Notes under the pieces: generated by a model
Told to the model about the DNA's origin: nothing
The model's database searches: none
Seen by the model: the letters and a program-made list of their open reading frames with translations, nothing else
Part shown: positions 1 through 10,758 of the stretch, piece by piece
Numbering within the stretch: position 1 is the stretch's first letter
Layout: the number at the start of each line of letters is the position of its first letter
Program-made: the position numbers and the translations under genes
From: Micromonospora arborensis
Lineage (GTDB): Bacteria > Actinomycetota > Actinomycetes > Mycobacteriales > Micromonosporaceae
Assembly (NCBI RefSeq): GCF_003205615.1
Contig: NZ_PYBV01000011.1
Coordinates: 53,931 to 117,930 of the forward strand
Direction of reading: 5' to 3'
DNA length: 64,000 bases

Positions 1-45
1 GAGCAGCAGGCCGCCGACCTGGTCGGCCAGTACTGGAACAGCTGA
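1..45 (+). CDS. 3' end of an unidentified gene (partial)
   Basis: The window opens in a reading frame of 14 codons ending in TGA, encoding a tail that finishes LVGQYWNS. A strong hairpin follows within about 20 bases, as expected at the end of a transcription unit. Fourteen residues are too few to assign a family, and the gene lies mostly outside the window. Confidence 0.5.
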   Translation, partial: EQQAADLVGQYWNS

Positions 46-66
46 CCCCCGAACGACCCGACCGCT

Positions 67-97
67 GGCCGGCACCCCGAAACCCGGGGTGCCGGCC
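67..97 (+). terminator. Hairpin terminator after the partial gene
   Basis: A perfect 12-bp stem (67-78 with 86-97) closes a 7-base loop directly after the partial gene. There is no clear T-run, which is usual for actinobacterial terminators. It could also stop antisense readthrough from the convergent molybdoenzyme gene at 258-1976. Confidence 0.65.
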
Positions 98-257
98 ACC
101 GGCATATCCACACCCCGCCAGCACGCCTGCGACCAACGCGCCCGCACCCGCGCCGCGCATCGCTGTTGACTGTCACGCGCTGACGCAAACTGTCCAAGGT
201 CTGAACACTTCGCCGTCGATCAGCTGGACGGCCCGGCACTGCCCCACGAAGCGCGGG

Positions 258-1976
258 TCAGCGGACGGTGACGGTGACCGAGTGCCAGCCGGTGGCGCCG
301 TCCGGGGCTACGCTCTGCGTACGCTCGGTCTGGGTCTCGCCGGTCGCGTCCGTAGCCCGGACCTGGAGCCGGTGCTCGCCCGGCGTGGCGTCCCAGCGCC
401 AGGACCACTGGACCCAGGTGTCCACCGACACGGTCGGTGCCAGCTCTGCCTGCTGCCACTCTCCGCCGTCGACGCGTACCTCGACCTGGCGGATGCCCCG
501 GTGTTGCGCCCAGGCCACCCCGGCGACGGTCACCGGGCCGGTGGTCAGCCGGTTGCGCCGTCGGGGGGTGTCGATCCGCGACTGAGTCTTGATCGGCCCC
601 TGGGCGGACCAGCCGCGCGGCACCCAGTAGGCGTCGAAGTCGGCGAACCGGGTCAGCTCCAGCTCGGTCACCCACTTGCAGGCTGACACGTAGCCGTAGA
701 GGCCGGGCACCACCATCCGGACCGGGAAGCCGTGCTCGACCGGCAGCGGCTCGCCGTTCATGCCGACGGCCAACAGTGCGTCCCGCCCGTCGCGGAGTGC
801 GGCGGTGGGGGTGCCGCAGGTCCAGCCGTCGACCGAGCGGCCGACGACCTGGTCGGCGTCCGCGTCCGGCTCGACTTCGTCGAGCAACTCCCGAAGGGGT
901 ACGCCGAGCCAGCGGGCGTTGCCGATCAGGTCCCCGCCCACCTCGTTGGAGACGCAGGCCAGCGTGACGTACCGCTCGACGAGGGGCCGGGCCAGCAGGT
1001 CCGCGTAGCTGTAGGTGCGCTCGGTGCCGACTCGCCCGTGGATACGCAGCCGCCAGGTGTCCGGGTCCACCTGGGGCACCACGAGCGCGGTGTCGATCCG
1101 GTAGAACCCGAAGTTCGAACTGACGTAGGGCGCGACCTGTGCCAGTGAGAGGTCCGCGCCGGCCGGCACGGCCGGTGCGGGGGCGACCGGCGCGGGCAAC
1201 CGGATCGCGTCCCGGGCGGCGGACACCCCGCGTCGACCGGCGAGCCAACGTCCACCGAGACCGCCGACCAGGGCCGTGCCGAGCAGTACTCCGCTGCCGG
1301 TGAGGAACCGTCGCCTCGACTCCGGGTCGACGTCCGACGACGGCCCGCTCGACCCGGCCACCACCGCAGGCTCAGCCGCAGGCCCATCCGAGCGCTCGAC
1401 CGAGGGCTCGACCGGCGGCTGGGCCGGAGTCACCGGCACCGGCGCGGCGGGGGTCACCGGCACCGGCAGGCCCTCCCGAGCCGACGGGCCGGCTGGCGAC
1501 ACCGGCGCGATCGGGGTGGGTGGCGACCAGGGCCAGGGGTCCAGCTCGAACGGGCCTTCGATGAACAGCCAGAGCACCAGGGCGCCGAGGCCGGCACCGA
1601 CAAGTGACGGCAGGGCGTCGGCGGCGTCCGCACCGGGGCGGGTCAGCGCGGCGGCCACGCCGATGGCACCGAACGCGGCGATGCCGGCCAGGCCGAGTGC
1701 CAGCCGGCGGACGGCCAGCACCCCGAACAGCGCGGCGAACCCTCCGAGCAACAGGCCCGTGATGACCAGCAGTGCGATCTTGTCGGCGGTGCCGAAGATG
1801 TCGATGGCGAACTGCTTCAGCGACTCGGGGACGGCGTCGACGACGACCCCGCCGACCGCGACCAGGGGCGCCGACCGGGGACCCGTCAGCACTGCCACCG
1901 GTTCGGCGATCCCGATCGCGACGGCGGCGGCGGTCACTCCGGCCAGCGCGGCGTACCGCCGCGACGTGGTGCTCAT
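258..1976 (-). CDS. Membrane-anchored sulfite oxidase-like molybdopterin oxidoreductase
   Basis: The protein has 572 aa if it starts at MSTTSRR; an in-frame ATG 21 bases upstream is less likely. The N-terminal ~150 residues carry four to five hydrophobic segments, followed by a Pro/Ala/Val-rich linker. A twin-arginine-like RRRFLTGSG with another hydrophobic stretch comes next, and then the sulfite oxidase-type molybdopterin domain. The likely Mo-ligand Cys sits near residue 340 in VTLACVSNEVGG, and GYVSACKWVTELEL lies further on. The C-terminal ~100 residues match the Mo-co dimerisation domain. The catalytic part is therefore probably outside the membrane. The family oxidises or reduces small oxyanions or sulfoxides, and the substrate cannot be read from sequence. 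It stands alone on the minus strand, convergent with the partial gene and downstream of groEL. Confidence 0.88.
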   Translation of the reverse strand: MSTTSRRYAALAGVTAAAVAIGIAEPVAVLTGPRSAPLVAVGGVVVDAVPESLKQFAIDIFGTADKIALLVITGLLLGGFAALFGVLAVRRLALGLAGIAAFGAIGVAAALTRPGADAADALPSLVGAGLGALVLWLFIEGPFELDPWPWSPPTPIAPVSPAGPSAREGLPVPVTPAAPVPVTPAQPPVEPSVERSDGPAAEPAVVAGSSGPSSDVDPESRRRFLTGSGVLLGTALVGGLGGRWLAGRRGVSAARDAIRLPAPVAPAPAVPAGADLSLAQVAPYVSSNFGFYRIDTALVVPQVDPDTWRLRIHGRVGTERTYSYADLLARPLVERYVTLACVSNEVGGDLIGNARWLGVPLRELLDEVEPDADADQVVGRSVDGWTCGTPTAALRDGRDALLAVGMNGEPLPVEHGFPVRMVVPGLYGYVSACKWVTELELTRFADFDAYWVPRGWSAQGPIKTQSRIDTPRRRNRLTTGPVTVAGVAWAQHRGIRQVEVRVDGGEWQQAELAPTVSVDTWVQWSWRWDATPGEHRLQVRATDATGETQTERTQSVAPDGATGWHSVTVTVR

Positions 1977-2050
1977 CGGCCCAGTGTGCGCGATCATCTC
2001 GCCCGGTCGCCAACAACGTCAGCGTCTGGTAATGACCCCGCGAAGACGAA

Positions 2051-2084
2051 CCGGGGCGCACCGTCGTACGACGGTGCGCCCCGG
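2051..2084. terminator. 34-bp perfect palindrome after groEL
   Basis: The sequence is a perfect palindrome, two arms of 17 bases with no loop beyond the central GTAC. It begins about 20 bases beyond the groEL stop codon. The transcript downstream of the hairpin on the minus strand is pyrimidine-rich (TTCGTCTTCG). It is most simply the terminator of groES-groEL. Confidence 0.75.
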
Positions 2085-2102
2085 ACGGGTGTCGCTACCG
2101 GG

Positions 2103-4125
<2,023 letters not shown>

Positions 4126-4260
4126 ACCCTCCTGGGGTACTGGTTTCGTTGCTGGCCGGCGGGGCCGACCAGCGTCAATCTGCCTCATGCCACCGGGCGG
4201 GGCCGTCGTCGCGGGTGCCGGTCCGCCTGGCGTGCGCACCCGGGTCGCGAGACCCGGAAG

Positions 4261-4287
4261 CTGGCACCCTCAGGGTGAGAGTGCTAA
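4261..4287 (-). promoter_or_regulatory. CIRCE operator, proximal copy (HrcA site)
   Basis: Two 9-base arms are separated by 9 bases. GAGTGCTAA (4279-4287) matches the CIRCE half-site exactly when read on the minus strand; the other arm, CTGGCACCC, is degenerate. It overlaps the predicted transcription start of groES, so bound HrcA repressor would block initiation. Confidence 0.88.
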
Positions 4288-4291
4288 TCGC

Positions 4292-4320
4292 AGGTTATTC
4301 CGTGGCTAGCACTCCGTCAA
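4292..4320 (-). promoter_or_regulatory. groES-groEL promoter
   Basis: On the minus strand, TTGACG (4320 to 4315) is followed after exactly 17 bases by TAACCT (4297 to 4292), a good housekeeping sigma-type -35/-10 pair. The -35 lies in the spacer of the distal CIRCE and the -10 lies between the two CIRCE copies. The start point would fall in the proximal CIRCE. Confidence 0.75.
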
Positions 4321-4332
4321 GGAGAGTGCCAG
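4306..4332 (-). promoter_or_regulatory. CIRCE operator, distal copy (HrcA site)
   Basis: Half-sites CTAGCACTC (4306-4314) and GAGTGCCAG (4324-4332) flank a 9-base spacer that carries the -35 element. The centre lies 45 bp from that of the proximal copy. Confidence 0.88.
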
Positions 4333-4384
4333 CGCGTCGCGCCCCGCCAGCCAGGATTTCCGAGCCGACCGGGACAATGACCGG

Positions 4385-5581
4385 GTGGATCTCGACCAGC
4401 TGACGGCGCTGCGTACCCCCGAGGGGTCGGCCGCACTCACGGCGGCGGCCGGGCTGGCCGGCGGTGACCCGCTGGCCGCGGCGTCGGCGCTGCGCGCTGC
4501 CGGGGTGCCGCCGACGCTGGCCGCGGCGGCGCTCACCCAGGCCGAACTCCGCCACCGGGCGGTCGGCAAGTTCGGCCCGGCCGCCGCTGGGATGTTCCTC
4601 ACCCGCCCCGGCCTGGAGCAGGCCACCCGCCGGGTGGTCGCCGATCGTCGGGCCGCCCGGCTGCACGCGGCCGGCGTCCGCACCCTGGCCGACCTCGGCT
4701 GCGGCCTCGGCGCGGACGCGCTGGCCGCCGCCCGCGCCGGCATCCGGGTGTACGGGGTGGAGGCCGACCCGGTGACCGCCGCGATGGCCGCCGCCAACGC
4801 GGCGGCGGCCGGACTGGCCGACCTGTTCACGGTCGAGTGCGGCGATGCCACCGCGTTCGACGTCTCCCGCGTCGACGGGGTCTTCTGCGACCCGGCCCGC
4901 CGCACCACCGGCACCGGGCGGCGGATCTTCGACCCACGCGCCTACTCGCCGCCGTGGGATTTCGTCACCGGGCTGGCCGAACGGGTGCCGCGCACCGTGA
5001 TCAAGGTGGCGCCCGGGCTGGACCACGCGCTCATCCCGGCCGGCGCGGAGGCGGAGTGGGTCGGGGTGGACGGCGACCTGGTGGAGGCCGCGCTCTGGTG
5101 CGGCGACCTGGCGGAGGTGCCCCGCCGTGCCACTCTCTACCGCCAGCAGGGTGCCGAGGTCCACCGCCACCAGCTCACCGGCTCGGGCGCCGACGAGGCC
5201 GGGGTCGGGCCGCCCCGCCGCTACCTGTACGACCCGGACCCGGCGGTGGTGCGCGCCCACCTCGTCGCGGAACTGGCCGTCGACCTGGACGCGACCCTCG
5301 GCGACCCGAGCATCGCCTACCTCTACGCCGACCGCCCGACCCGCACCCCGTACGCGCGCTGTCTGGAGATCACCGACGTGCTGCCGTTCTCGCTGAAGCG
5401 TCTGCGGGCGTTGCTGCGGGACCGCCGGGTGGGCCGGGTGGAGATCCTCAAGCGGGGTTCGGCGCTCACCCCGGAGCAGTTGCGGCGGGACCTGCGGCTG
5501 GCTGGCGACGAGGCGGCGAGTCTGGTGCTCACCCGGGTCGCGGGCGCACCGACCGTTTTGATCGGCCGGCCGGTCGACTAG
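4385..5581 (+). CDS. SAM-dependent methyltransferase with THUMP-like C-terminal region
   Basis: The 398-aa protein starts at GTG. A glycine-rich SAM-binding motif, LADLGCGLGADALAA, sits at residues ~100-115, followed by an acidic GVEAD motif and a DPARRTTG motif that resembles the substrate-proximal loop of RNA N-methyltransferases. The C-terminal part (RRYLYDPDPAVVRAHL to VLTRVAGAPTVLI) matches the THUMP-like domain seen in actinobacterial proteins of this class. The likely role is RNA base methylation in the cytosol, with an unknown target. It is divergent from groES, and the YbaK-type gene follows 10 bases later, so the two are probably cotranscribed. Confidence 0.8.
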   Translation: MDLDQLTALRTPEGSAALTAAAGLAGGDPLAAASALRAAGVPPTLAAAALTQAELRHRAVGKFGPAAAGMFLTRPGLEQATRRVVADRRAARLHAAGVRTLADLGCGLGADALAAARAGIRVYGVEADPVTAAMAAANAAAAGLADLFTVECGDATAFDVSRVDGVFCDPARRTTGTGRRIFDPRAYSPPWDFVTGLAERVPRTVIKVAPGLDHALIPAGAEAEWVGVDGDLVEAALWCGDLAEVPRRATLYRQQGAEVHRHQLTGSGADEAGVGPPRRYLYDPDPAVVRAHLVAELAVDLDATLGDPSIAYLYADRPTRTPYARCLEITDVLPFSLKRLRALLRDRRVGRVEILKRGSALTPEQLRRDLRLAGDEAASLVLTRVAGAPTVLIGRPVD

Positions 5582-5591
5582 CGTCGCCGGT

Positions 5592-6071
5592 GTGGCGGGA
5601 CAGGGCACTCCGGCGACAGCGCTGGTGGTCAAGCGTGGGATCGCGCATCGCACCCATCCGTACCGGGTGGCACCAGACGCTCCGAACTACGGCGCGTTGG
5701 TGGCGGTGGCGCTCGGCGTGGCGCCGGAGCGCGTGTTCAAGTCGTTGGTGACCGAGGTCGACGGCGCGCTCACCGTGGCGGTCGTCCCGGTCACCGGCGA
5801 GTTGGATCTGAAGGCGCTCGCAGCGGCGGTCGGTGGCAAGCGGGCGACGCTTGCCGACCGGGCGGTCGCCGAGCGGGCCACCGGCTACGTACGCGGGGGG
5901 ATCAGCCCGCTCGGGCAGCGCAGGCGACTGCCCACCGTGCTTGACGAATCCGCGCTGGATCTCCCGACGATCTACGTCTCGGCTGGTCGGCGCGGTCTGC
6001 AACTCGAACTGGCGGCGGCGGATCTGGTGGCGCTGACCGACGCCCGCACCGCCCCGTTGCAGACCCGCTGA
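5592..6071 (+). CDS. ybaK: Aminoacyl-tRNA deacylase, YbaK/EbsC type
   Basis: The 159-aa protein covers a single YbaK domain. It starts at GTG with MAGQGTPATALVVKRGIAHRT. Family features are the V(F)KSLVTEV segment, the lysine in LDLKALAAAVGGKRATLA, and the GYVRGGISPLGQRRRLPTVLDE motif. Members hydrolyse mischarged tRNA such as Cys-tRNA(Pro), which maintains translational fidelity. It follows the methyltransferase closely, so both may act on RNA. Confidence 0.9.
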   Translation: MAGQGTPATALVVKRGIAHRTHPYRVAPDAPNYGALVAVALGVAPERVFKSLVTEVDGALTVAVVPVTGELDLKALAAAVGGKRATLADRAVAERATGYVRGGISPLGQRRRLPTVLDESALDLPTIYVSAGRRGLQLELAAADLVALTDARTAPLQTR

Positions 6072-6132
6072 CGACTCTCGTTACGTCGACTCCACCGTGG
6101 GATACCCGTGGAGTAACAGTCGCGTTGCTGAA

Positions 6133-6151
6133 TTGTTATCGCTGCCAACAA
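6133..6151 (+). promoter_or_regulatory. Candidate operator upstream of the sugar transporter
   Basis: TTGTT (6133-6137) and AACAA (6147-6151) form an inverted repeat with a 9-base spacer in an AT-richer stretch about 100 bases before xylF. ROK-family sugar repressors often bind TTTGTT-type inverted repeats, and such a regulator is encoded at the end of this operon. The pairing with that regulator is inferred. Confidence 0.4.
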
Positions 6152-6251
6152 ACTCGGTGCATGCGCGGTCTTGTGGAGGCGGTGTGACGCGCAATACGTT
6201 GCCGGACACAACAAAAACAACACCTCCCCCACCCCCGAAAGGACCCTGCAC

Positions 6252-7346
6252 ATGCGTAAGGGGATCCTCACCATCGCCGCCGTGGGCCTGCTCGCGACCG
6301 GCGGCTTGACCGCCTGCAGCGACGACTCCGGCACCGGCTCGGCCGACTCCAAAAAGACTCCCAAGATCGGCGTGATTCTTCCGGACAGCAAGTCCTCCCC
6401 CCGCTGGGAGACCGCGGACCGTCGCTTCCTGGAGGAGGCGTTCAAGACCGCCGGCGTCAAGTACGACATTCAGAACGCCCAGAACGACAAGGCCGCCTTC
6501 CAGACCATCGCCGACCAGATGATCACCGGCGGCGTCACCGCCCTCATGATCGTCAACCTGGACTCCGGCACCGGCAAGGCCGTGCTCGACAAGGCCAAGT
6601 CGCAGGGCGTCGCCACCATCGACTACGACCGGCTCACCCTCGGCGGCTCCGCCCAGTACTACGTCAGCTTCGACAACGAGACCGTCGGGAAGCTCCAGGG
6701 CGAGGGTCTGGCGAAGTGCCTGACCGACAAGGGCGCCAAGAACCCCGTCGTGGCGTACCTCAACGGCTCCCCCACCGACAACAACGCCACCCTGTTCAAG
6801 GCCGGCTACGACTCGGTGCTCAAGCCGAAGTTCGACGCCAAGGAATACACCAAGGGCCCGGACGACGCCGTGCCGGGCTGGGACGGCCCCACCGCCGCGA
6901 CCATCTTCGAGCAGCAGCTCACCGCGACCAAGGGCAAGATCGACGGCGTGCTGGCCGCCAACGACACTCTCGGCAACGCCGCCATCTCGATCCTGAAGAA
7001 GAACAAGATCAACGGCAAGGTGCCGGTGACCGGCCAGGACGCCAGCGTGGAGGGCCTGCAGAACATCCTCGCCGGTGACCAGTGCATGACCGTCTACAAG
7101 GCCGTCCGGGAAGAGGCCAAGGCCGCCGCGGACCTGGCCATCGCGCTGGCCAAGGGCGAGAAGAAGGAGACCGGTCAGACGGTGAAGGACCCGGAGGGTG
7201 GCCGCGACGTCCCCTCGGTGCTGCTCACCCCGAAGGCGATCTACAAGGACAACGTCAAGGACGTCGTCGCCGACGGCTACGTGACCAAGGAGCAGCTCTG
7301 CACCGGTACGTACGCCAAGCTCTGCGGCGAAGCCGGCATCAGCTGA
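6252..7346 (+). CDS. xylF: Xylose-type sugar ABC transporter substrate-binding lipoprotein
   Basis: The 364-aa secreted lipoprotein has a lipobox ending at Cys22 (GGLTAC). The mature part is a type I periplasmic-binding fold with IGVILPDSKSSPRWE and a TIDYDRL segment typical of XylF-like proteins. It should capture a pentose-like sugar for the ABC transporter encoded downstream. The start is the Met after AGGACCCTGCAC; the frame remains open upstream but encodes no leader. A hairpin separates it from the ATPase gene, consistent with higher expression of the binding protein. The exact sugar is not established. Confidence 0.9.
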   Translation: MRKGILTIAAVGLLATGGLTACSDDSGTGSADSKKTPKIGVILPDSKSSPRWETADRRFLEEAFKTAGVKYDIQNAQNDKAAFQTIADQMITGGVTALMIVNLDSGTGKAVLDKAKSQGVATIDYDRLTLGGSAQYYVSFDNETVGKLQGEGLAKCLTDKGAKNPVVAYLNGSPTDNNATLFKAGYDSVLKPKFDAKEYTKGPDDAVPGWDGPTAATIFEQQLTATKGKIDGVLAANDTLGNAAISILKKNKINGKVPVTGQDASVEGLQNILAGDQCMTVYKAVREEAKAAADLAIALAKGEKKETGQTVKDPEGGRDVPSVLLTPKAIYKDNVKDVVADGYVTKEQLCTGTYAKLCGEAGIS

Positions 7347-7377
7347 CCGACGCCGCAGTACCCGCCGGGACGACCAC

Positions 7378-7417
7378 CGCCGCCCGGCACGGGAGCACCC
7401 TCCCGTGCCGGGCGGCG
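7378..7417 (+). terminator. Intra-operon hairpin between binding protein and ATPase genes
   Basis: A perfect 17-bp GC stem (7378-7394 with 7401-7417) closes a 6-base loop, 40 bases before the ATPase start. In sugar ABC operons such hairpins protect the binding-protein message and reduce readthrough into the membrane components. This one fits that pattern. Confidence 0.65.
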
Positions 7418-7457
7418 CCGGCCGGACGGGCCCCGACCCTCCCTTAAGGAGACCCCC

Positions 7458-8276
7458 GTGTCCGCGACCCCCCTGCTGGAACTCCGCGGGATCGACAAGA
7501 GCTTCGGCCCCGTCCAGGTGCTCCGCGACGTCGCCCTGACCGTTCACCCGGGCGAAGTGACAGCTCTGGTCGGCGACAATGGCGCCGGCAAGTCGACCCT
7601 GGTGAAGTGCATCAGCGGCATCCACCCCACCGACGCCGGAGAGTTCCTGTTCAACGGTGAACCGGTGCACATCGGCAGCCCCCGCGACGCCGCCACGCTC
7701 GGCATCGAGGTCGTCTACCAGGACCTCGCGCTCTGCGACAACCTGGACATCGTGCAGAACATGTTCCTCGGCCGGGAGAAGCACAGCGGCATCGTCCTGG
7801 ACGAGCCGACCATGGAACAGCTCGCCGCCGAAACCCTGGCAGGGCTCTCCATCCGCACCGTCACCTCACTGCGCCAGCACGTGTCCAGTCTCTCCGGCGG
7901 TCAGCGCCAGACCGTGGCCATCGCCAAGGCGGTGCTGTGGAACAGCAAGCTGGTCATCCTGGACGAGCCGACCGCCGCGCTGGGCGTGGCACAGACCGCC
8001 CAGGTGCTCGAACTGGTCCGCCGCCTCGCCGACAACGGCCTGGCCGTGGTGCTCATCTCGCACAACATGAACGACGTCTTCGCCGTCTCCGACCGGATCG
8101 CCGCGCTGTACCTCGGCCAGATGGTCGCCCAGGTGAAGACCACCGACATCACGCATGCCCAGGTGGTCGAGCTGATCACCGCCGGGCGTTCGGGCGGGCT
8201 CGGCCTCGCCACCGACCCGGGCAGCAACGGCGACGGCCCGCAGCCGGCCGACTCGATCTCAGGAGGCGCCCGATGA
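7458..8276 (+). CDS. Sugar ABC transporter ATP-binding protein (single ABC domain)
   Basis: The 272-aa cytoplasmic ATPase energises the sugar permease. Visible motifs are Walker A GDNGAGKST, signature LSGGQRQ, Walker B LVILDEPTAALG and the switch His in LISHNM. It starts at GTG after an AAGGAGA ribosome site. The sequence resembles XylG/RbsA N-terminal halves, but the protein has one ABC domain, whereas classical XylG (~500 aa) has two, so a homodimer is expected. Its stop overlaps the permease start (ATGA), indicating coupled translation. Confidence 0.92.
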   Translation: MSATPLLELRGIDKSFGPVQVLRDVALTVHPGEVTALVGDNGAGKSTLVKCISGIHPTDAGEFLFNGEPVHIGSPRDAATLGIEVVYQDLALCDNLDIVQNMFLGREKHSGIVLDEPTMEQLAAETLAGLSIRTVTSLRQHVSSLSGGQRQTVAIAKAVLWNSKLVILDEPTAALGVAQTAQVLELVRRLADNGLAVVLISHNMNDVFAVSDRIAALYLGQMVAQVKTTDITHAQVVELITAGRSGGLGLATDPGSNGDGPQPADSISGGAR

Positions 8277-9535
8277 CCACCACCGCCGTGCGGAAGGACG
8301 GCCCGGCGGCCGTCACACCGCCGCCGACCGTCGGGAGCCACGTCCGCAACTACCTGAGTCGGGTACGCGGTGGCGACGTCGGCGCACTACCGGCCGTGCT
8401 CGGCCTGGTCGTGCTCTGCACCGTCTTCGCGGTCATGCGGCCGTCGTCGTTCCTGTCGGCCGGCAACTTCGCCAACCTCTTCACCCAGGGCGCGGCGGTC
8501 ACGCTCATCGCGATGGGCCTGGTCTTCGTACTGCTGCTCGGCGAGATCGACCTCTCCGCCGGCTTCGCCAGCGGCGTCTGCGCGGCGGTGCTGGCCAACG
8601 TGGTCACCGTGCTCGGCTACCCCTGGTGGGTCGCCGTGCTCGCCGCGGTCGCCACCGGCGTGGTCATCGGCACCACGCTCGGGTTGCTGGTCGCGAAGAT
8701 CGGCATTCCGTCCTTCGTGGTCACTCTCGCCGGCTTCCTCGCCTTCCAGGGCGTCGTGCTGATGCTCGTGAAGGACGGCACCAACATCTCCGTCCGCGAC
8801 GAAACGCTTGTCGCCATCGCCAACCGCAACCTCGCCCCCACCCTGGGCTGGGCGCTGGCTGCCCTCGCGGTTGTCGGCTATGGCGCGGTGCAACTGCTGC
8901 GGCACCGCAACCGGGCGGCCCGTGGTCTGATCACCGACCCGATCGCGGTGGTGGCGCTGCGGATCGGCGGGCTCGCCGTCATCCTCGGCACGGCGGTGTA
9001 CGTCCTCAACCTGGAGCGCAGCCGCAACGTACTGATCGTCTCGCTCAAGGGTGTGCCGATCGTGGTGCCGATCATCGCGGTGCTGCTGGTCATCTGGACC
9101 TTCGTGCTCCAGCGCACCAGCTACGGCCGGCACATCTACGCCGTGGGCGGCAACCGGGAAGCGGCCCGCCGGGCCGGTATCGGCGTCGACCGGATCCGGA
9201 TCTCCGTCTTCGTGATCTGCTCATCCATGGCCGCCATCGGTGGCATCGTGGCGGCCAGCCGGGCCAACTCCGTCGACCCGAACACCGGGGGCAGTAACGT
9301 ACTGCTCTACGCGGTCGGCGCAGCGGTGATCGGAGGCACCAGCCTCTTCGGCGGAAAGGGCCGCGTCCTCGACGCCGTGCTCGGCGGCGCGGTGGTCGCG
9401 GTCATCGAAAACGGAATGGGCCTGATGGGTTACAGCGCGGGAGTCAAGTACGTGGTGACCGGCGTTGTGCTGCTCCTCGCCGCCAGCGTCGACGCGCTCT
9501 CCCGCCGCCGCGCGGCAGCCACCGGCACCCGCTGA
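8273..9535 (+). CDS. xylH: Sugar ABC transporter permease (XylH/RbsC family)
   Basis: The 420-aa integral membrane protein has about ten hydrophobic segments. It contains the family's GLVFVLLLGEIDLSAG early motif and the AVGGNREAARRAGI cytoplasmic loop that contacts the ATPase. The start at the ATGA overlap was preferred to the much longer upstream open frame, which is out of frame with the ATPase gene. It forms the membrane channel for the xylF-type binding protein. Confidence 0.92.
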   Translation: MTTTAVRKDGPAAVTPPPTVGSHVRNYLSRVRGGDVGALPAVLGLVVLCTVFAVMRPSSFLSAGNFANLFTQGAAVTLIAMGLVFVLLLGEIDLSAGFASGVCAAVLANVVTVLGYPWWVAVLAAVATGVVIGTTLGLLVAKIGIPSFVVTLAGFLAFQGVVLMLVKDGTNISVRDETLVAIANRNLAPTLGWALAALAVVGYGAVQLLRHRNRAARGLITDPIAVVALRIGGLAVILGTAVYVLNLERSRNVLIVSLKGVPIVVPIIAVLLVIWTFVLQRTSYGRHIYAVGGNREAARRAGIGVDRIRISVFVICSSMAAIGGIVAASRANSVDPNTGGSNVLLYAVGAAVIGGTSLFGGKGRVLDAVLGGAVVAVIENGMGLMGYSAGVKYVVTGVVLLLAASVDALSRRRAAATGTR

Positions 9536-9557
9536 CCGCGCGGGAGGTAGCACCACG

Positions 9558-10739
9558 ATGCGCCCAGGACCGAGTCAGGACGACGTGCGACGGCAGAACC
9601 TCGGTGCCCTGCTGCGACACGTACACGTCCACGGGCCGACGACGCGCGCCGAACTGACCACCACGCTGGGCCTCAACCGCAGCACCATCGGCGCGCTCAC
9701 CGCCGACCTGTCCGCAGTGGGACTGGTCAGCGAGGGAGCGCCAAAGGAAACCGGCCGGGCCGGCCGACCGTCACTGGTCGTCCGGCCCGAGTCGGCCCGG
9801 GTCTACGCGTACGCGTACTCAGTGGAGGTGGACCGGCTGCGCGCGGCCCGGATCGGGCTGGGTGGGGCGGTCCTGGACCGCCGGGACCTGGACCGGCCGC
9901 GTGGCCTGCTGGCTGCGGAGGCCGCGCCGCTCCTGGCCGGTGCGGTGAAACAGATGCAGCAGATCGTGCCCTCCGACGCGATCTGCGTCGGTGCCGGCGT
10001 CGCGGTCTGTGGCATGGTCCGCCGCGACGACGGCCTGGTGCGGCTCGGCCCGACCACCGGCTGGGTGGACGAGCCGATCGGCGCGGCACTCGGTGCCGAG
10101 TTGGGCATCGACGTGCCGGTCACCGTGGGCAACGTGGCGGACGTGGCGGCGTTCGCCGAACACGCACGAGGCGTGGCGGCCGGCTGCGACAACGTCCTCT
10201 ACCTGTACGGCGACGTCGGCGTGGGCGCCGGCATCATCGCTGGTGGACGCCGGCTGACCGGGCACGGCGGGTACGGCGGCGAGGTCGGCCACATGAAGGT
10301 GGTCCTCGACGGCAGGCCCTGTGAGTGCGGCTCCCGGGGCTGCTGGGAGACCGAGATCGGCGAGCACGGTCTGCTTCGCGCTGCCGGCCGCTCCGGCGCT
10401 CGAGGTCGTGGCGCGCTGCTGGCCGTCTTCGATGCCGCCGACCGTGGTGACGCCCGCGCCCAGACGGCCGTCCGCCAGGCCGGCGACTGGCTCGGCTTCG
10501 GGGTGGCCAACCTGGTGAACGTCTTCAACCCGGAAATGGTCATCTTCGGCGGGACCATGCGCGACCTCTACCTTGCGGCGGCGGCCCAGATCCGCAGCCG
10601 ACTCAACTCCAACGCGCTCAGCGCCTGCCTGGAGCACGTCCGGCTGCGTACGCCGAAGCTGGGCGAGGACGCACCCCTGATCGGGGCCGCCGAGTTGGCC
10701 TTCGAACGACTCCTCGCCGACCCCCTCGACGTGGGCTGA
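9558..10739 (+). CDS. ROK-family transcriptional regulator
   Basis: The 393-aa protein has an N-terminal winged helix (residues ~15-75, with TTRAELTTTLGLNRSTIGAL) joined to a ROK sugar-kinase-like domain. It shows LYGDVGVGAGII and GEVGHM, and a zinc-type CECGSRGCWE motif. Members of this architecture (XylR/NagC-like) are usually sugar-responsive repressors. It lies 22 bases behind the permease gene, so it probably regulates this operon. The TTGTT-N9-AACAA site upstream is a candidate target. Confidence 0.9.
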   Translation: MRPGPSQDDVRRQNLGALLRHVHVHGPTTRAELTTTLGLNRSTIGALTADLSAVGLVSEGAPKETGRAGRPSLVVRPESARVYAYAYSVEVDRLRAARIGLGGAVLDRRDLDRPRGLLAAEAAPLLAGAVKQMQQIVPSDAICVGAGVAVCGMVRRDDGLVRLGPTTGWVDEPIGAALGAELGIDVPVTVGNVADVAAFAEHARGVAAGCDNVLYLYGDVGVGAGIIAGGRRLTGHGGYGGEVGHMKVVLDGRPCECGSRGCWETEIGEHGLLRAAGRSGARGRGALLAVFDAADRGDARAQTAVRQAGDWLGFGVANLVNVFNPEMVIFGGTMRDLYLAAAAQIRSRLNSNALSACLEHVRLRTPKLGEDAPLIGAAELAFERLLADPLDVG

Positions 10740-10758
10740 TCCGCGTACCCTGTTCGGC

